From positions 2,356,001 to 2,420,000 of the forward strand of contig NZ_CP084580.1 of NCBI RefSeq assembly GCF_021869765.1: a stretch of 64,000 nt of DNA, given 5' to 3'. Of this stretch, positions 37,268 through 46,602 are shown one piece after another; within the stretch, counting starts at the first letter, position 1, and each line of letters opens with the position of its first letter. This DNA is from Chryseobacterium sp. MEBOG06. Lineage in GTDB: Bacteria; Bacteroidota; Bacteroidia; Flavobacteriales; Weeksellaceae. The position numbers and the translations under genes were made by a program. The notes beneath the pieces were generated by a model. That model did no database searches and was not told the DNA's origin. It was given only the letters and a program-made list of their open reading frames with translations.

Positions 37268-38440
37268 TTATCTCGCGATCAAAATATTTTTTATAAAAGT
37301 CTGATCATTGACTTTTAAGACTCCAACATAAACTCCGTTTTCCAGACCTGAAACATTAATTTTTGTTTCATTGTTTACCTTTAGCATAGACCTTCCGGTA
37401 GAAGTGGTAATTTCAAAACTGAAGGTGGCTGCTTTAGGATCCGGTAGTTCAATATTTAAAATACTGCTTGCCGGATTAGGATAAATCTTCATCATTGCCA
37501 AAGAGTTTAAAGCTGTTTTAGCTGTTCCGGAAGTTGTAGAGGCAGCGGCGAAATGCTGCAGTGCACCAACGGTTGCTTTTCCGATATTGTAGACATATAC
37601 GGGATCTACATTGGCAAAAGTGTCCTTACTTGTATGAGGATAGGAACTTCTTATCCTTTCAAAGAAACCGGTAATAACTTCACCTTTCTGCTCAAAAGGA
37701 ATATAATCTGTGTCTTCGGCCGGATCTACCGCAGTCTGAAGAGGAGAGTAAAGTGCTGTACAGTTTCTGAGTTGCTGTGTTACCGCAGTGGACGCTGCAT
37801 TATTGCTGGAGACCCCTCCCTGATCTTCATCACAGTAAACGGTATTGTTGTTATTTCCCTTTACTCCGCCTACCTGATCAAGATTAAAAACAAGTTTTAT
37901 ATCCAGTTTACGTACACCGCCTTGATATACAACGTTATTTACATAGTGGCTGCTTCCTCTGAGGCCCTGTTCTTCACCGGAAAAATGGATAAACTTTATA
38001 GAATATTCTGTAGGAACATTCTTTAATATCCTTGCAGCCTCCAAAATAATAGAGGTACCACTGCCGTTGTCATTGACTCCTGGACCGTTGATTGTATCAA
38101 AATGACCGCAGATAATAATATATTTATTAGGATATAGCGTTCCTGTTTTGGTGATAATAAGGTTCTTAGAACTGGTTGTGCCAAAACTGAAGGGGCTTTC
38201 CTCAATCTGGCTGGCCGTATAGCCATAAGAAAGGTACTTGTTTTTGATCCAGGTTAAAGCATTGGCGTTTGCCTGTGACCCCGTAGTTTTTATGCCTAAA
38301 TTACCAAAGTCCTGAAGATTGGTAGTAATATTAGACTGAGTCACCATATCAGCTCTGTCTTTATAAGCCTGAATAAAGGTTTGGGCGCTGATACTTGGCA
38401 CGATCAGTGTGGCACATAAGAATGTGGTTAGTTTTTTCAT
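37268..38440 (-). CDS. Secreted M28 metallopeptidase with T9SS sorting domain (1)
   Basis: I start at MKKLTTFLCATLIVPSISAQ, a signal peptide; a longer form adds 15 residues. The 390-aa protein has the M28 zinc pattern: GHFDT, GVNDNGSGTS, FSGEEQG, NLDQVGG and SYPHTSKD. It should be a secreted di-zinc aminopeptidase. The C-terminal ~75 residues (MKIYPNPASSILNIEL ... GVLKVNDQTFIKNILIAR) are a T9SS type A sorting domain, so it is exported through the outer membrane by type IX secretion. It is the first of three tandem paralogs. Confidence 0.88.
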   Translation of the reverse strand: MKKLTTFLCATLIVPSISAQTFIQAYKDRADMVTQSNITTNLQDFGNLGIKTTGSQANANALTWIKNKYLSYGYTASQIEESPFSFGTTSSKNLIITKTGTLYPNKYIIICGHFDTINGPGVNDNGSGTSIILEAARILKNVPTEYSIKFIHFSGEEQGLRGSSHYVNNVVYQGGVRKLDIKLVFNLDQVGGVKGNNNNTVYCDEDQGGVSSNNAASTAVTQQLRNCTALYSPLQTAVDPAEDTDYIPFEQKGEVITGFFERIRSSYPHTSKDTFANVDPVYVYNIGKATVGALQHFAAASTTSGTAKTALNSLAMMKIYPNPASSILNIELPDPKAATFSFEITTSTGRSMLKVNNETKINVSGLENGVYVGVLKVNDQTFIKNILIAR

Positions 38441-38553
38441 ATTATTTATTTTGTTTTGGTAACGCGAATGTAGTGAATAAATCACATCTAAGTGTTTAAT
38501 AGTTTGAAAATATATTGTAATTCATGCTATATCGTTGATTAATAATTAATAAG

Positions 38554-38580
38554 AAAACCTTTGAAAATAATTCAAAGGCT
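38554..38580 (-). terminator. Terminator of the second M28 gene
   Basis: On the minus strand CCTTTGAA / TTCAAAGG with a 5-base loop, then TTTTC. It lies ~50 nt past the stop codon. Confidence 0.6.
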
Positions 38581-38629
38581 GTATCAGTATCCTGTCTATA
38601 AACAAGATGTTTTTCTTAGTGATAATCGC

Positions 38630-39805
38630 TTATTTTTCAATCAGAACCTTTCTTACAACAGTTTGATCTCCGGACTTCAGAATCCCGATATAAGCACCAT
38701 TTTCCAAGCCGGAAATATTGATTTTCTTTTCATTAAGCTTCTTTAAAACAGAGCGTCCTGAGAAATCAGTAATTTCAAAACTGAAGTTTTTTATACTTGA
38801 ATCCGGTAGTTCAATAGTAATGAAATCTTTTATGGGGTTAGGGTAGAGCTTTAAGCTTTCCAGTGAGTTTTTTATAACAGTTTCATGGGTTCCAAGAGTA
38901 CCGGTGGCAACGGCAAAATGTTGTAATGCACCTACAGAAGCTTTTCCGATATTGTAAATGTATACAGGATCTGTATTCGCAAAAGTGTCATCAGTTGTGT
39001 GCGGGTAAGAACTTCTTATCCTTTCAAAAAAACCGGTAATGACTTCACCTTTCTGTTCAAAAGGAATATAATCTGTATCTTCGGCCGGATCTACGGCTGT
39101 CTGAAGAGGAGAATAAAGAGCTGTGCAGTTTCTCAGTTCCTGGGTTACTGTTGCTGAGGCTGCGTTATTTGAAGAAAGTCCTCCCAAATCCTGATCACAG
39201 TAAACTGTATTATTGTTGTTACCCATTACACCCCCAACCTGATCGAGGTTGAAAACCAGTTTGATATCTAAAACACGGTTTCCTCCCTGATAAGCGACAG
39301 TATTTACATAATGATTACTCCCCACAAGTCCCTGTTCCTCACCGGAAAAATGAATGAATTTTATAGAATATTCTGTCGGAACATCTTTAAGAATCCTTGC
39401 TGCCTCTAAAATAACAGAAGTTCCGCTGCCGTTATCATTGACACCTAGACCTGTGATGCTGTCAAAATGCCCACAGATGATCACGTACTTATTGGGATAT
39501 AATGTTCCCGTTTTAGTAATAATTAAATTTTTAGAATTTTTATTCCCAAAGGTAAAAGGATCTTCTTCTATCTGGCCTGCAGTATACCCGTAGGAAAGAT
39601 ACTTACTTTTAAGCCAGGCTAATGCATTGGCGTTGGCTTGTGAGCCCGTAGTTTTTATTCCTAAACCGGCAAATTCCTGAAGATAGGTGGTGATATTTGT
39701 TTGGGTAACCATATTGGCCCTGTCCTGGTAAGCCTGAATAAAAGTTTGAGCACTAATATTCTGAGCAGCGATGGAGGCCAGTAAAAAAGTAGCGATTTTC
39801 TTCAT
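38630..39805 (-). CDS. Secreted M28 metallopeptidase with T9SS sorting domain (2)
   Basis: The 391-aa paralog of the genes on either side has a signal peptide MKKIATFLLASIAAQNISAQ. It keeps all metal-site segments (GHFDS, GVNDNGSGTS, FSGEEQG, NLDQVGG, YPHTTDD) and a T9SS sorting domain (LYPNPIKDFITIEL). It is closest to the first copy, for instance in the shared AEDTDYIPFEQKGEVITGFF. Its separate terminator and a ~190-nt gap to copy 1 suggest independent transcription; copy 3 lies only 68 nt upstream. Confidence 0.88.
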   Translation of the reverse strand: MKKIATFLLASIAAQNISAQTFIQAYQDRANMVTQTNITTYLQEFAGLGIKTTGSQANANALAWLKSKYLSYGYTAGQIEEDPFTFGNKNSKNLIITKTGTLYPNKYVIICGHFDSITGLGVNDNGSGTSVILEAARILKDVPTEYSIKFIHFSGEEQGLVGSNHYVNTVAYQGGNRVLDIKLVFNLDQVGGVMGNNNNTVYCDQDLGGLSSNNAASATVTQELRNCTALYSPLQTAVDPAEDTDYIPFEQKGEVITGFFERIRSSYPHTTDDTFANTDPVYIYNIGKASVGALQHFAVATGTLGTHETVIKNSLESLKLYPNPIKDFITIELPDSSIKNFSFEITDFSGRSVLKKLNEKKINISGLENGAYIGILKSGDQTVVRKVLIEK

Positions 39806-39873
39806 TTATGATCTCTTATGGCGAATTTCTATTGAAGTTTATTGTCAAAAATATTCTCTTCGCCTGATATTAT

Positions 39874-41049
39874 TTATTTCCCGATGATTAATTTCTTGGT
39901 TGTATTTTCCCTGTCTGTTTTTATAGTAACGGTATACACTCCATTTTGAAGACCTGAAGTATTAATTGTATCCTGATTCTCTGAATTCAGAACCAGATTT
40001 CCCGCCATATCGCTAATCTCAACCTTAAACTGTTTTACTTTTTGTGAAAATTCCACTTTAAGTACATCTTTAGCAGGATTAGGATAAATTCTGATGTTTT
40101 CTGCAGGTTTGGAAGATACCTTAGTTCCCAGCAGGGCATTCACTGTAGATGCAACGGCAAAATGCTGTAACGCCCCCACCGCAGCTTTACCTACATTGAA
40201 AACATATACAGGGTCAATGTTAGCAAAAGTATCATTTACAGTATGCTCATTCTCACTTCTTTCATATTCATAAAATCCGGTAATGGTATATCCTTTGGCT
40301 TCAAAAGGCATATAATCGGAGCTGTATGCATAAGAAAGATTGGTCTGAAGAGGAGAGTACAGGCTGGTGCAGGTCATCAGCTCCTGAGTAGCTGTATTGG
40401 ATGCTGCATTATTTGAAGAGACACCTCCTGTATCCCTTTCACAGGTGATCTTATTGTTGGTATTTCCTATAAGTCCGCCTACCTGGTCGATATTTAAGAC
40501 CAGTTTTATATCCAGTTTCCGGGTGCTGCCTTCGTAAGCTACATTATTTACGTAATGGGTACTGCCCACAAGGCCTTGTTCTTCACCGGAAAAATGAATA
40601 AACTTAATAGAGTATTCCGTAGGAACATCTTTTAATATTCTTGCAGCTTCCAGAATAATGGAAGTTCCGCTGCCGTTATCACTTACTCCTGGCCCTACAA
40701 TCGTATCATAATGTCCGCAGATAATAACATATTTATCCGGATATAATGTTCCCGTTTTTGTGATGATTAGATTTTTTGAACTTGCACTTCCATAGGGGAA
40801 TGTGTCTTCTGTAATACTGCTGGCAGTATATCCGTAAGACAGATATTTATTTCTGATCCAGTCAGAAGCATTTGTATTTGCCACTGTACCTGTTTTTTTT
40901 ACTCCAAGACCCGCAAATTCCTGAAGATTTGTAGTAATATTAGCCTGGGAAACAATGTCAGCCCGATCTTTATAGGATTGAATAAAACTTTGTGCGCCAA
41001 TACTTTGTATAGCTACGGAAGCCAGCAAAAAAGCTGCAATTCTTTTCAT
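39874..41049 (-). CDS. Secreted M28 metallopeptidase with T9SS sorting domain (3)
   Basis: This 391-aa protein has a signal peptide MKRIAAFLLASVAIQSIGAQ, an intact metal site (GHYDT, GVSDNGSGTS, FSGEEQG, NIDQVGG, NEHTVND) and a T9SS sorting domain (IYPNPAKDVLKVEF ... KKLIIGK). It is the most diverged of the three: the segment before the last His differs (DYMPFEAKGYTITGFYEYER). That region lines the substrate pocket in M28 enzymes, so specificity may differ. First gene of the tandem in transcription order. Confidence 0.88.
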   Translation of the reverse strand: MKRIAAFLLASVAIQSIGAQSFIQSYKDRADIVSQANITTNLQEFAGLGVKKTGTVANTNASDWIRNKYLSYGYTASSITEDTFPYGSASSKNLIITKTGTLYPDKYVIICGHYDTIVGPGVSDNGSGTSIILEAARILKDVPTEYSIKFIHFSGEEQGLVGSTHYVNNVAYEGSTRKLDIKLVLNIDQVGGLIGNTNNKITCERDTGGVSSNNAASNTATQELMTCTSLYSPLQTNLSYAYSSDYMPFEAKGYTITGFYEYERSENEHTVNDTFANIDPVYVFNVGKAAVGALQHFAVASTVNALLGTKVSSKPAENIRIYPNPAKDVLKVEFSQKVKQFKVEISDMAGNLVLNSENQDTINTSGLQNGVYTVTIKTDRENTTKKLIIGK

Positions 41050-41338
41050 TTTGTTTCTTTCTTTAGAGATTGCTAATATAATAATAAATCACTATTTCTG
41101 ATTAATAATTAAGGCGGTCTGAGCTATTTTAATTGAATTTTCAATAATAGGATGTTTTGTACTTTAATGTATTATTATAAGAGATTGGTACTCATTGCGT
41201 AGGAAGAATTTCGTGAAAACCTGTTTTTTGCTAGTATACTAAACAAAAAATGTAAAGCCGAATTTATCTGTAATATAACTTCAATATTTTGAACGCGATC
41301 TTTACGATCAGAGAACATAAACATAAGGCATAAAAAAA
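41050..41338. other. Intergenic region
   Basis: No gene is supported here. AT-rich DNA between the M28 promoter side and the rplT terminator; I see no clear promoter element. Confidence 0.4.
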
Positions 41339-41357
41339 TCCCGGGAAAATCCCGGGA
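41339..41357 (-). terminator. Terminator of rpmI-rplT
   Basis: TCCCGGGA repeated around a 3-base spacer forms an 8-bp GC-rich stem; on the minus strand it is followed by seven T. Confidence 0.85.
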
Positions 41358-41388
41358 CTTATATTGATAACAAAAATACTATTCTACA

Positions 41389-41733
41389 TTATTTTACTTG
41401 ATCTACAACAGCTTTGAAAGCTTCAGGGTGATTCATTGCTAAATCTGCTAAAACTTTTCTGTTAAGTTCGATGTTGTTCTTTTTAAGAGCTCCCATAAAT
41501 TGAGAGTAAGACATTCCGTGCTCTCTAGCTCCCGCGTTGATACGAGTGATCCAAAGTGCTCTGAAGTTTCTCTTCTTCTCTTTTCTACCACGGTAAGCAT
41601 ATTGCATTGCTTTTTCTACCGCGTTTTTAGCTACAGTCCAAACGTTCTTTCTTCTTCCGAAGAAACCTTTAGCTTGCTTAAAAATTTTCTTTCTGCGAGC
41701 TCTTGAAGCTACTGCATTTACTGATCTTGGCAT
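41389..41733 (-). CDS. rplT: 50S ribosomal protein L20
   Basis: The 114-aa product has the L20 sequence ([53 protein letters not shown]). L20 binds 23S rRNA early in large-subunit assembly. It lies 118 nt after rpmI, is probably co-transcribed with it, and is followed by a terminator. Confidence 0.97.
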   Translation of the reverse strand: MPRSVNAVASRARRKKIFKQAKGFFGRRKNVWTVAKNAVEKAMQYAYRGRKEKKRNFRALWITRINAGAREHGMSYSQFMGALKKNNIELNRKVLADLAMNHPEAFKAVVDQVK

Positions 41734-41851
41734 AATTTAAATTGTTTTTTTTGAAAAGGGCGGCAACAGAGTTGCTCTTGTTTGCACCGTTCCAGGGTTA
41801 AAATGATGAATTTGTTTGAATTCTTATAAACCGAATATAGATTTATAAAAA

Positions 41852-42049
41852 CTACTTAATTGCTAATTGACGTTGAACGCTTTTTTCATCCACTTTTGCA
41901 ACATAAGAAGTTTGCGTAAGATTTCTCTTCTGCTTAGTTTCCTTTTTTGTCAAAATGTGGCTTTTGAAAGCATTTTTTCTTTTAATCTTCCCGGTTCCGG
42001 TAAGTTTAAAACGTTTCTTAGCACCTGATTTCGTTTTTAATTTTGGCAT
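41852..42049 (-). CDS. rpmI: 50S ribosomal protein L35
   Basis: The 65-aa product starts [20 protein letters not shown], the L35 signature, with the usual Lys/Arg-rich body. In many bacteria rpmI follows infC. Here infC lies ~10 kb away with its own terminator, and rpmI has a candidate promoter of its own. Confidence 0.96.
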   Translation of the reverse strand: MPKLKTKSGAKKRFKLTGTGKIKRKNAFKSHILTKKETKQKRNLTQTSYVAKVDEKSVQRQLAIK

Positions 42050-42124
42050 TGCTTTGCTTTTTTATTGTTTTTGTTATCAATATCTGTTTTGGTTACCCCT
42101 AAAGACATTAGGAATAATAGTGTG

Positions 42125-42132
42125 CAAAAGTA
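42125..42132 (-). promoter_or_regulatory. Candidate -7 promoter element for rpmI-rplT
   Basis: TACTTTTG on the minus strand matches the Bacteroidota TAnnTTTG element, ~75 nt before rpmI. No well-spaced -33 TTTG is visible. Confidence 0.5.
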
Positions 42133-42143
42133 CAAAAAAAATC

Positions 42144-43913
42144 TCAATATTTCCTTTCCAGAACCAGACTTTCTAAAAACATATTGTTTTTCGGGGTCAT
42201 CTCAATAGTTAATTGCCCGTTTTTGGTATAAATATCGGCATTTAGATCTGCATTTTTCTGTTCTGATTCTGCTATTTTCCAATTTCCAGCCTGAAGAGAG
42301 TCAATAGTAAGCTTGTACAAAATTCCTTTATGAATTTTTTTTACCAGTTTATTTCCGGAAAATACACTTTCATTATCTGATGAATGACCGAACAGATACC
42401 CTGGAATAATCAATTGATCTCTATTCTTCTTAATTCCTGTATTCTTACCATATTTATTAAAGAATAAGATATATTCCGGTTCCTCTGCCTTTGCTTTTAT
42501 TTTAATATAGTTGTTGTTAAAAACCTTATTCTTAGTCAGCTGATCACCAATATTGAAATTAAGCTCACCACCAGTATGGAAGATTATAATATCAGGGTTT
42601 CTGCTCATCACATAATTAGCATCACCCAATTCGTGGGCTAAAGATCCGGTTCCGAAATTTTTAGGTGGATGTCGGGGGATATAATAATCATTAAGTCCTA
42701 ACATATCAACTGTGGGTAATTCAGACGAGTAAGGAATACTCCCAGCAGCAGTGACTGCAACCAAAGTCTGATCCGGGAATGTCTTCTTTAACGTTTCCCC
42801 GAGCTTTATTCCTCTGAACTCCCATCTTTCATCAATGGCACGTACATTATCTGATATTTTAATTTGGCCTAAACCATTAATGAATAATATAAAAATGAAG
42901 ATAAAACTTGATTTTCCAGATCCCAGATTGATTTTTCTGATATCATTTAATCCCCAGATAATAGAAAAAACAAACAGAATAAGAACAACATAATAATGCC
43001 TGAAAGCAGGGAAAATATCTCCGCCTACCAAAGTAACATAACCCACCCAGGAAACTGTCAATAATAATAAATAGTATCCGAAAAGGCGTTTTTTTCTTAA
43101 AAGGTAATAAAGAGCTGCTAATCCTAATCCGGATAATAGCAGAGTGCCCGAAAAGGCTTTAAAATTATAAAAACCACCACGCAAAACATGATGCATAGTA
43201 ACCTTTACTTTAACCAATGCTGTGTTGGGCACTATTTCGCCATAAAAACGATAACGGAATGCCAGTTGACCCAATAAGAATAATGTGGGTATAATTGCTG
43301 TAGCCAGACCTATCCTAATGAACTGATGTTTGTTCTTTCCATAACAAGCCAATAAAAATCCGGCCGTTAGAATAGTGAATAAAAAACCATCCGGCCTGGT
43401 AATCGCTAAAAGTCCTAACCAAAATGACAAAAGGTAAATGGTGTTGAAATTCTTATCATTAATGATCTTTGAAACCTCAATTAAAATTAAAGTTAAAAGA
43501 AGCCCATACAATGGCTGTTCGAGACCTCCAACAGCCCATACAGGAAAGCAGGGAGTGGTAACCAATAAAATTACAGCAAGAAAGACATATTCTTTTTTTA
43601 TATTCTGATTCTTAAAGTAATAAAGGATACTTCCCAGAGTTCCCAATGAGCATAAAATACCTAAAACTCTGGCAGCAAGAATAAGATCCATTCCCAGTTT
43701 TCCAAATACTGAAACGCCTAAAATCCAAAGCAGATTCGAGTATCCTTCAACTGGCTGTCCATCATTCCATGTTAATCCCTTTCCTTCAATAAATCGTTGG
43801 ACATACCGTAAGGAAATCAAACTGTCATCAGAAAAAAAAGGATAATAATAGAAGCATCCAAGGGAAAAAATAATGACTGCTATGAAAAAAAAGGATAAAT
43901 ATCCTAATCTCAT
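42144..43913 (-). CDS. Polytopic membrane protein, GT-C glycosyltransferase-like
   Basis: The 589-aa protein has ~11 hydrophobic segments in its first 350 residues and a soluble C-terminal part. After the first membrane helix comes YPFFSDDSLISLRYVQRFIEGKGL followed by WNDGQPVEGYSNLLW. An Asp-Asp pair at this place and the EGYSNLLW segment are typical of GT-C enzymes that use polyprenyl-phosphate sugars, such as arabino- or mannosyltransferases. The donor and acceptor cannot be deduced. The gene ends shortly before the rpmI promoter element. Confidence 0.6.
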   Translation of the reverse strand: MRLGYLSFFFIAVIIFSLGCFYYYPFFSDDSLISLRYVQRFIEGKGLTWNDGQPVEGYSNLLWILGVSVFGKLGMDLILAARVLGILCSLGTLGSILYYFKNQNIKKEYVFLAVILLVTTPCFPVWAVGGLEQPLYGLLLTLILIEVSKIINDKNFNTIYLLSFWLGLLAITRPDGFLFTILTAGFLLACYGKNKHQFIRIGLATAIIPTLFLLGQLAFRYRFYGEIVPNTALVKVKVTMHHVLRGGFYNFKAFSGTLLLSGLGLAALYYLLRKKRLFGYYLLLLTVSWVGYVTLVGGDIFPAFRHYYVVLILFVFSIIWGLNDIRKINLGSGKSSFIFIFILFINGLGQIKISDNVRAIDERWEFRGIKLGETLKKTFPDQTLVAVTAAGSIPYSSELPTVDMLGLNDYYIPRHPPKNFGTGSLAHELGDANYVMSRNPDIIIFHTGGELNFNIGDQLTKNKVFNNNYIKIKAKAEEPEYILFFNKYGKNTGIKKNRDQLIIPGYLFGHSSDNESVFSGNKLVKKIHKGILYKLTIDSLQAGNWKIAESEQKNADLNADIYTKNGQLTIEMTPKNNMFLESLVLERKY

Positions 43914-43986
43914 GATTATTATATGTTTATGCTAAACGTTTCCTAAGCTTTTTAGGATAACGACTGCAAAATAACGAAAATATAAA

Positions 43987-44015
43987 AAAACTACAGATAA
44001 AATACCTGTAGTTTT
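43987..44015 (-). terminator. Terminator of the alpha/beta hydrolase gene
   Basis: AAAACTACAG / CTGTAGTTTT stem with a 9-base loop, followed by a T-run on the minus strand. Confidence 0.7.
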
Positions 44016-44037
44016 CCTCTTTTTATATTCAATTCAA

Positions 44038-44859
44038 TTATGATTTAAAGAATGCTAAAAGATCTCTGTTGATCGTTTCAGCTTCTGTAGTAGGCATACC
44101 GTGTGGGAAACCGGGATAGGAGATCAGTTTACCATTTTTAAGAAGGGTAGCAGCTACTTTCCCTGTTGTCTCAAATGGTACAATCTGATCATCTTCCCCA
44201 TGCATCACCAAAACAGGAACATCAACACTCTTAAGATCCTCTGTGAAATCAGTTTCTGAAAATGCCTTAACACAGTCATAGTGAGCTTTTATAGAACCGC
44301 TCATTCCCTGTCTCCACCAGTTTCTCTGGATGCCTTCGGAAACTTTGGCCCCTTCTCTGTTATAACCATAAAAAGGGAAGGTAAGATCAATGAAAAACTG
44401 CTGTCTGTGTTGAGCCGTATTATTTCGGATATCATCAAAAACAGAAATCGGAACTCCGTTAGGGTTGTTCTCATTCTGAACCATAATCGGAGTAACAGCA
44501 CTTACTAAAACAGCCTTCGAAACTCTTCCTTTGCCATGTTTTGAAACATATCTGATCACTTCACCTCCTCCGGTAGAGTGTCCCACATGAATGACATCTT
44601 TCAGATCCAAAGCCTGAACAATTTCAGCAACATCAGAAGCGTAAGTGTCCATATCATGTCCGTAAGGAGTCTGCTCAGATCTTCCGTGGCCTCTTCTGTC
44701 ATGAGCAATTACTCTGTATCCCTGTTCCAAGAAGAAAAACATCTGTGCGTCCCAGTCATCGCTTGATAAAGGCCATCCATGATGAAAGAAAATGGTTGGT
44801 CCTTTGCCCCAGTCTTTGTAGTAAATTTCAGTTCCGTCTTTTAATGTAAGTGTACTCAT
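44038..44859 (-). CDS. Alpha/beta hydrolase, cofactor-free haloperoxidase/esterase type
   Basis: The 273-aa product has the standard fold markers: oxyanion segment HHGWPLSSDDW, RGHGRSEQ, nucleophile elbow GHSTGGG (Ser95), acid MHGEDDQIVP and His in GFPHGMPTT. This is the pattern of bacterial non-haem chloroperoxidases, which work in practice as esterases or perhydrolases. No signal peptide is present, so it is cytoplasmic. Single gene with its own terminator. Confidence 0.88.
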   Translation of the reverse strand: MSTLTLKDGTEIYYKDWGKGPTIFFHHGWPLSSDDWDAQMFFFLEQGYRVIAHDRRGHGRSEQTPYGHDMDTYASDVAEIVQALDLKDVIHVGHSTGGGEVIRYVSKHGKGRVSKAVLVSAVTPIMVQNENNPNGVPISVFDDIRNNTAQHRQQFFIDLTFPFYGYNREGAKVSEGIQRNWWRQGMSGSIKAHYDCVKAFSETDFTEDLKSVDVPVLVMHGEDDQIVPFETTGKVAATLLKNGKLISYPGFPHGMPTTEAETINRDLLAFFKS

Positions 44860-45111
44860 AGGTTTATTTTTGTTAGATTAATACATGACAAATCTGTTTT
44901 CGATTTTCATATTCACAAATTTATATTGAAAATTTTCACTAAACATTGATCTAAGGTAATGTTTTGATTAAAATATCGAAGCAATAAAATATATCATTAA
45001 CGTTAATTTAACAGGAGATTTAAAGAACTTTAGAACTTGTAAAATTAAAATGTGGGTGATAATTGGGATTGTTTGACTTTTCCATTCTCCTTTTCTATAA
45101 AAGTTAGGTGA
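44860..45111. other. Intergenic region
   Basis: AT-rich, no gene visible. A run TTAACGTTAA near 44999 is palindromic but is not otherwise interpretable. Confidence 0.35.
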
Positions 45112-45267
45112 AAAAAATATTTTGAAATCAAAAATTACCCGGTGGATCCATTCCAGGATGAAGATCTGTATTGTGAAGTAAAGGATGAGAATTTCAGATT
45201 ATTGCCTAAAGAAATAAGGTTGAAAGCGGAAAAGCTATTGAAAGATGCCAGCAAAGGAATACACTAA
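45112..45267 (+). pseudogene. Possible gene remnant
   Basis: A 51-codon frame without start codon reads NYPVDPFQDEDLYCEVKDE followed by LLPKEIRLKAEKLLKDASKGIH and a stop. Composition and the amphipathic ending look coding, but the family is unknown and the 5' part is missing. Confidence 0.3.
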
Positions 45268-45341
45268 ATCTATTAAAAACCACTATTATCAGGGATATTT
45301 GTATCCGTTTCCTTTAATTATCTTTCATTAAAAATAAAGCG

Positions 45342-45869
45342 GTGAAAAACTTCATGATTTTAACCTCATTTTTAGCGTTGGTTAGCTGTAAAGCGGATGC
45401 TCAAAAATTAAAAGTTTTTACGATTTTTAGAGAACCCAAAAAGGTTGCAAAAGAAGTTTCGGAAACAGGTAAAACACATACATATACAACTCGTCAGGAA
45501 GTTACAGAACGCCTTAATCCCCTCATTTTTATGCTTTCCAAAAATGATGGAACACTTAAATTTCGACTACAAGGAAATATCAGTTCCAGTGGGCATAGCA
45601 TTCGTCAGGTCAGAAAAATGCGGTATGAAAAAGGAGAACAAAATGGCAATTTCATTACCCTTAGATATTTTGTGGAGATCAAAAAAATCCCAGGTAAAGA
45701 AAGTGCTGATGTAAAAGGTTATAATTATTCAAAAGACGAAACCTATACAATACCTAAAGATGTTAAAGTAATAAATATTGAATTGTACGAAGACCGGATT
45801 AATGATACATCTGCTACAAAACCAAAATTTATCGCTCAACAAACCTTTAATTTCTTTGATAGAATTTAA
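45342..45869 (+). CDS. Lipoprotein of unknown function
   Basis: The 175-aa product begins at GTG (MKNFMILTSFLALVSC) with a lipobox; an ATG 12 nt later would shorten the signal. The mature protein is basic and beta-rich, with no family I recognise. It stands in the same direction as, and ~70 nt ahead of, a second lipoprotein gene. Confidence 0.65.
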   Translation: MKNFMILTSFLALVSCKADAQKLKVFTIFREPKKVAKEVSETGKTHTYTTRQEVTERLNPLIFMLSKNDGTLKFRLQGNISSSGHSIRQVRKMRYEKGEQNGNFITLRYFVEIKKIPGKESADVKGYNYSKDETYTIPKDVKVINIELYEDRINDTSATKPKFIAQQTFNFFDRI

Positions 45870-45940
45870 AGGTCTGAAAATGATAACACAGAATACAGAC
45901 TTTGTATAAAATTGAATATATAATTATACACTAAGCTACA

Positions 45941-46393
45941 ATGAAAAATATTTTTGTTTTCTCATTTTTGAGCGTCATTTTGGTAATGCTCTTAAGCTGC
46001 AAAGATCCTGAAAGAAAAAAAACAAATTTTCAGAATTATCTGAAAAATACCAACTGGATTGTTGATAGTGGAGGACTGGTGATCCCAGATGGCGAAAAAA
46101 CCTATAGCCTGTCTAAAAAAATAGATACTGTACTGATCTTCAATTTTCATGCAATCAACTTTTTGGATGAAGAAAAATTTGAAAGTTATGATAGCTGGGA
46201 ATGTGGCAATGATTGTTTTACAGAAGTATTTGGGAGATATTATTTTACAGAAACCCACCAGATAGATATGAAAGTTGATAGTATCAATCAGTCGGGAACC
46301 TGCGAAGGGCCTACCAAGATTTTTAAGCCGTCAGAAGACATGTCTTTTAACCTTATAAAAGAAGGAGGACGGCTAAAACTCATAAGAAAATAG
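45941..46393 (+). CDS. Lipoprotein of unknown function
   Basis: The 150-aa product has a lipoprotein signal (FLSVILVMLLSC). The mature part has the look of a small beta-barrel (NTNWIVDSGGLVIPDGEKTY, GRYYFTETHQIDMKVDSI), possibly lipocalin-like. Three Cys are present, two of them in WECGNDCF. No known family is assigned. Confidence 0.65.
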   Translation: MKNIFVFSFLSVILVMLLSCKDPERKKTNFQNYLKNTNWIVDSGGLVIPDGEKTYSLSKKIDTVLIFNFHAINFLDEEKFESYDSWECGNDCFTEVFGRYYFTETHQIDMKVDSINQSGTCEGPTKIFKPSEDMSFNLIKEGGRLKLIRK

Positions 46394-46602
46394 ATGGAAA
46401 AACTATATGATAATAATTTCAACAGACTGGGATTGAAGGTAGAAGATAAAAGAAGATCAGAAAGATTGCTCCATTTGACAGTAAAAGATTCCGGCCAATC
46501 TTTCGGTGAACAACATGGTTTCGAAACCGAAACCGATCAGCCGGTATTTTACCTATATTTACATTCTTTACAATAACAAAATTCAATAAAGATAAGGGTT
46601 TG

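Noticed and set aside
46394..46576. 60-codon frame between the lipoprotein and histidine-kinase genes
   Set aside because: It starts right after the previous stop but shows no domain or signal peptide, and its composition does not look clearly coding; it is more likely leader DNA of the kinase gene.
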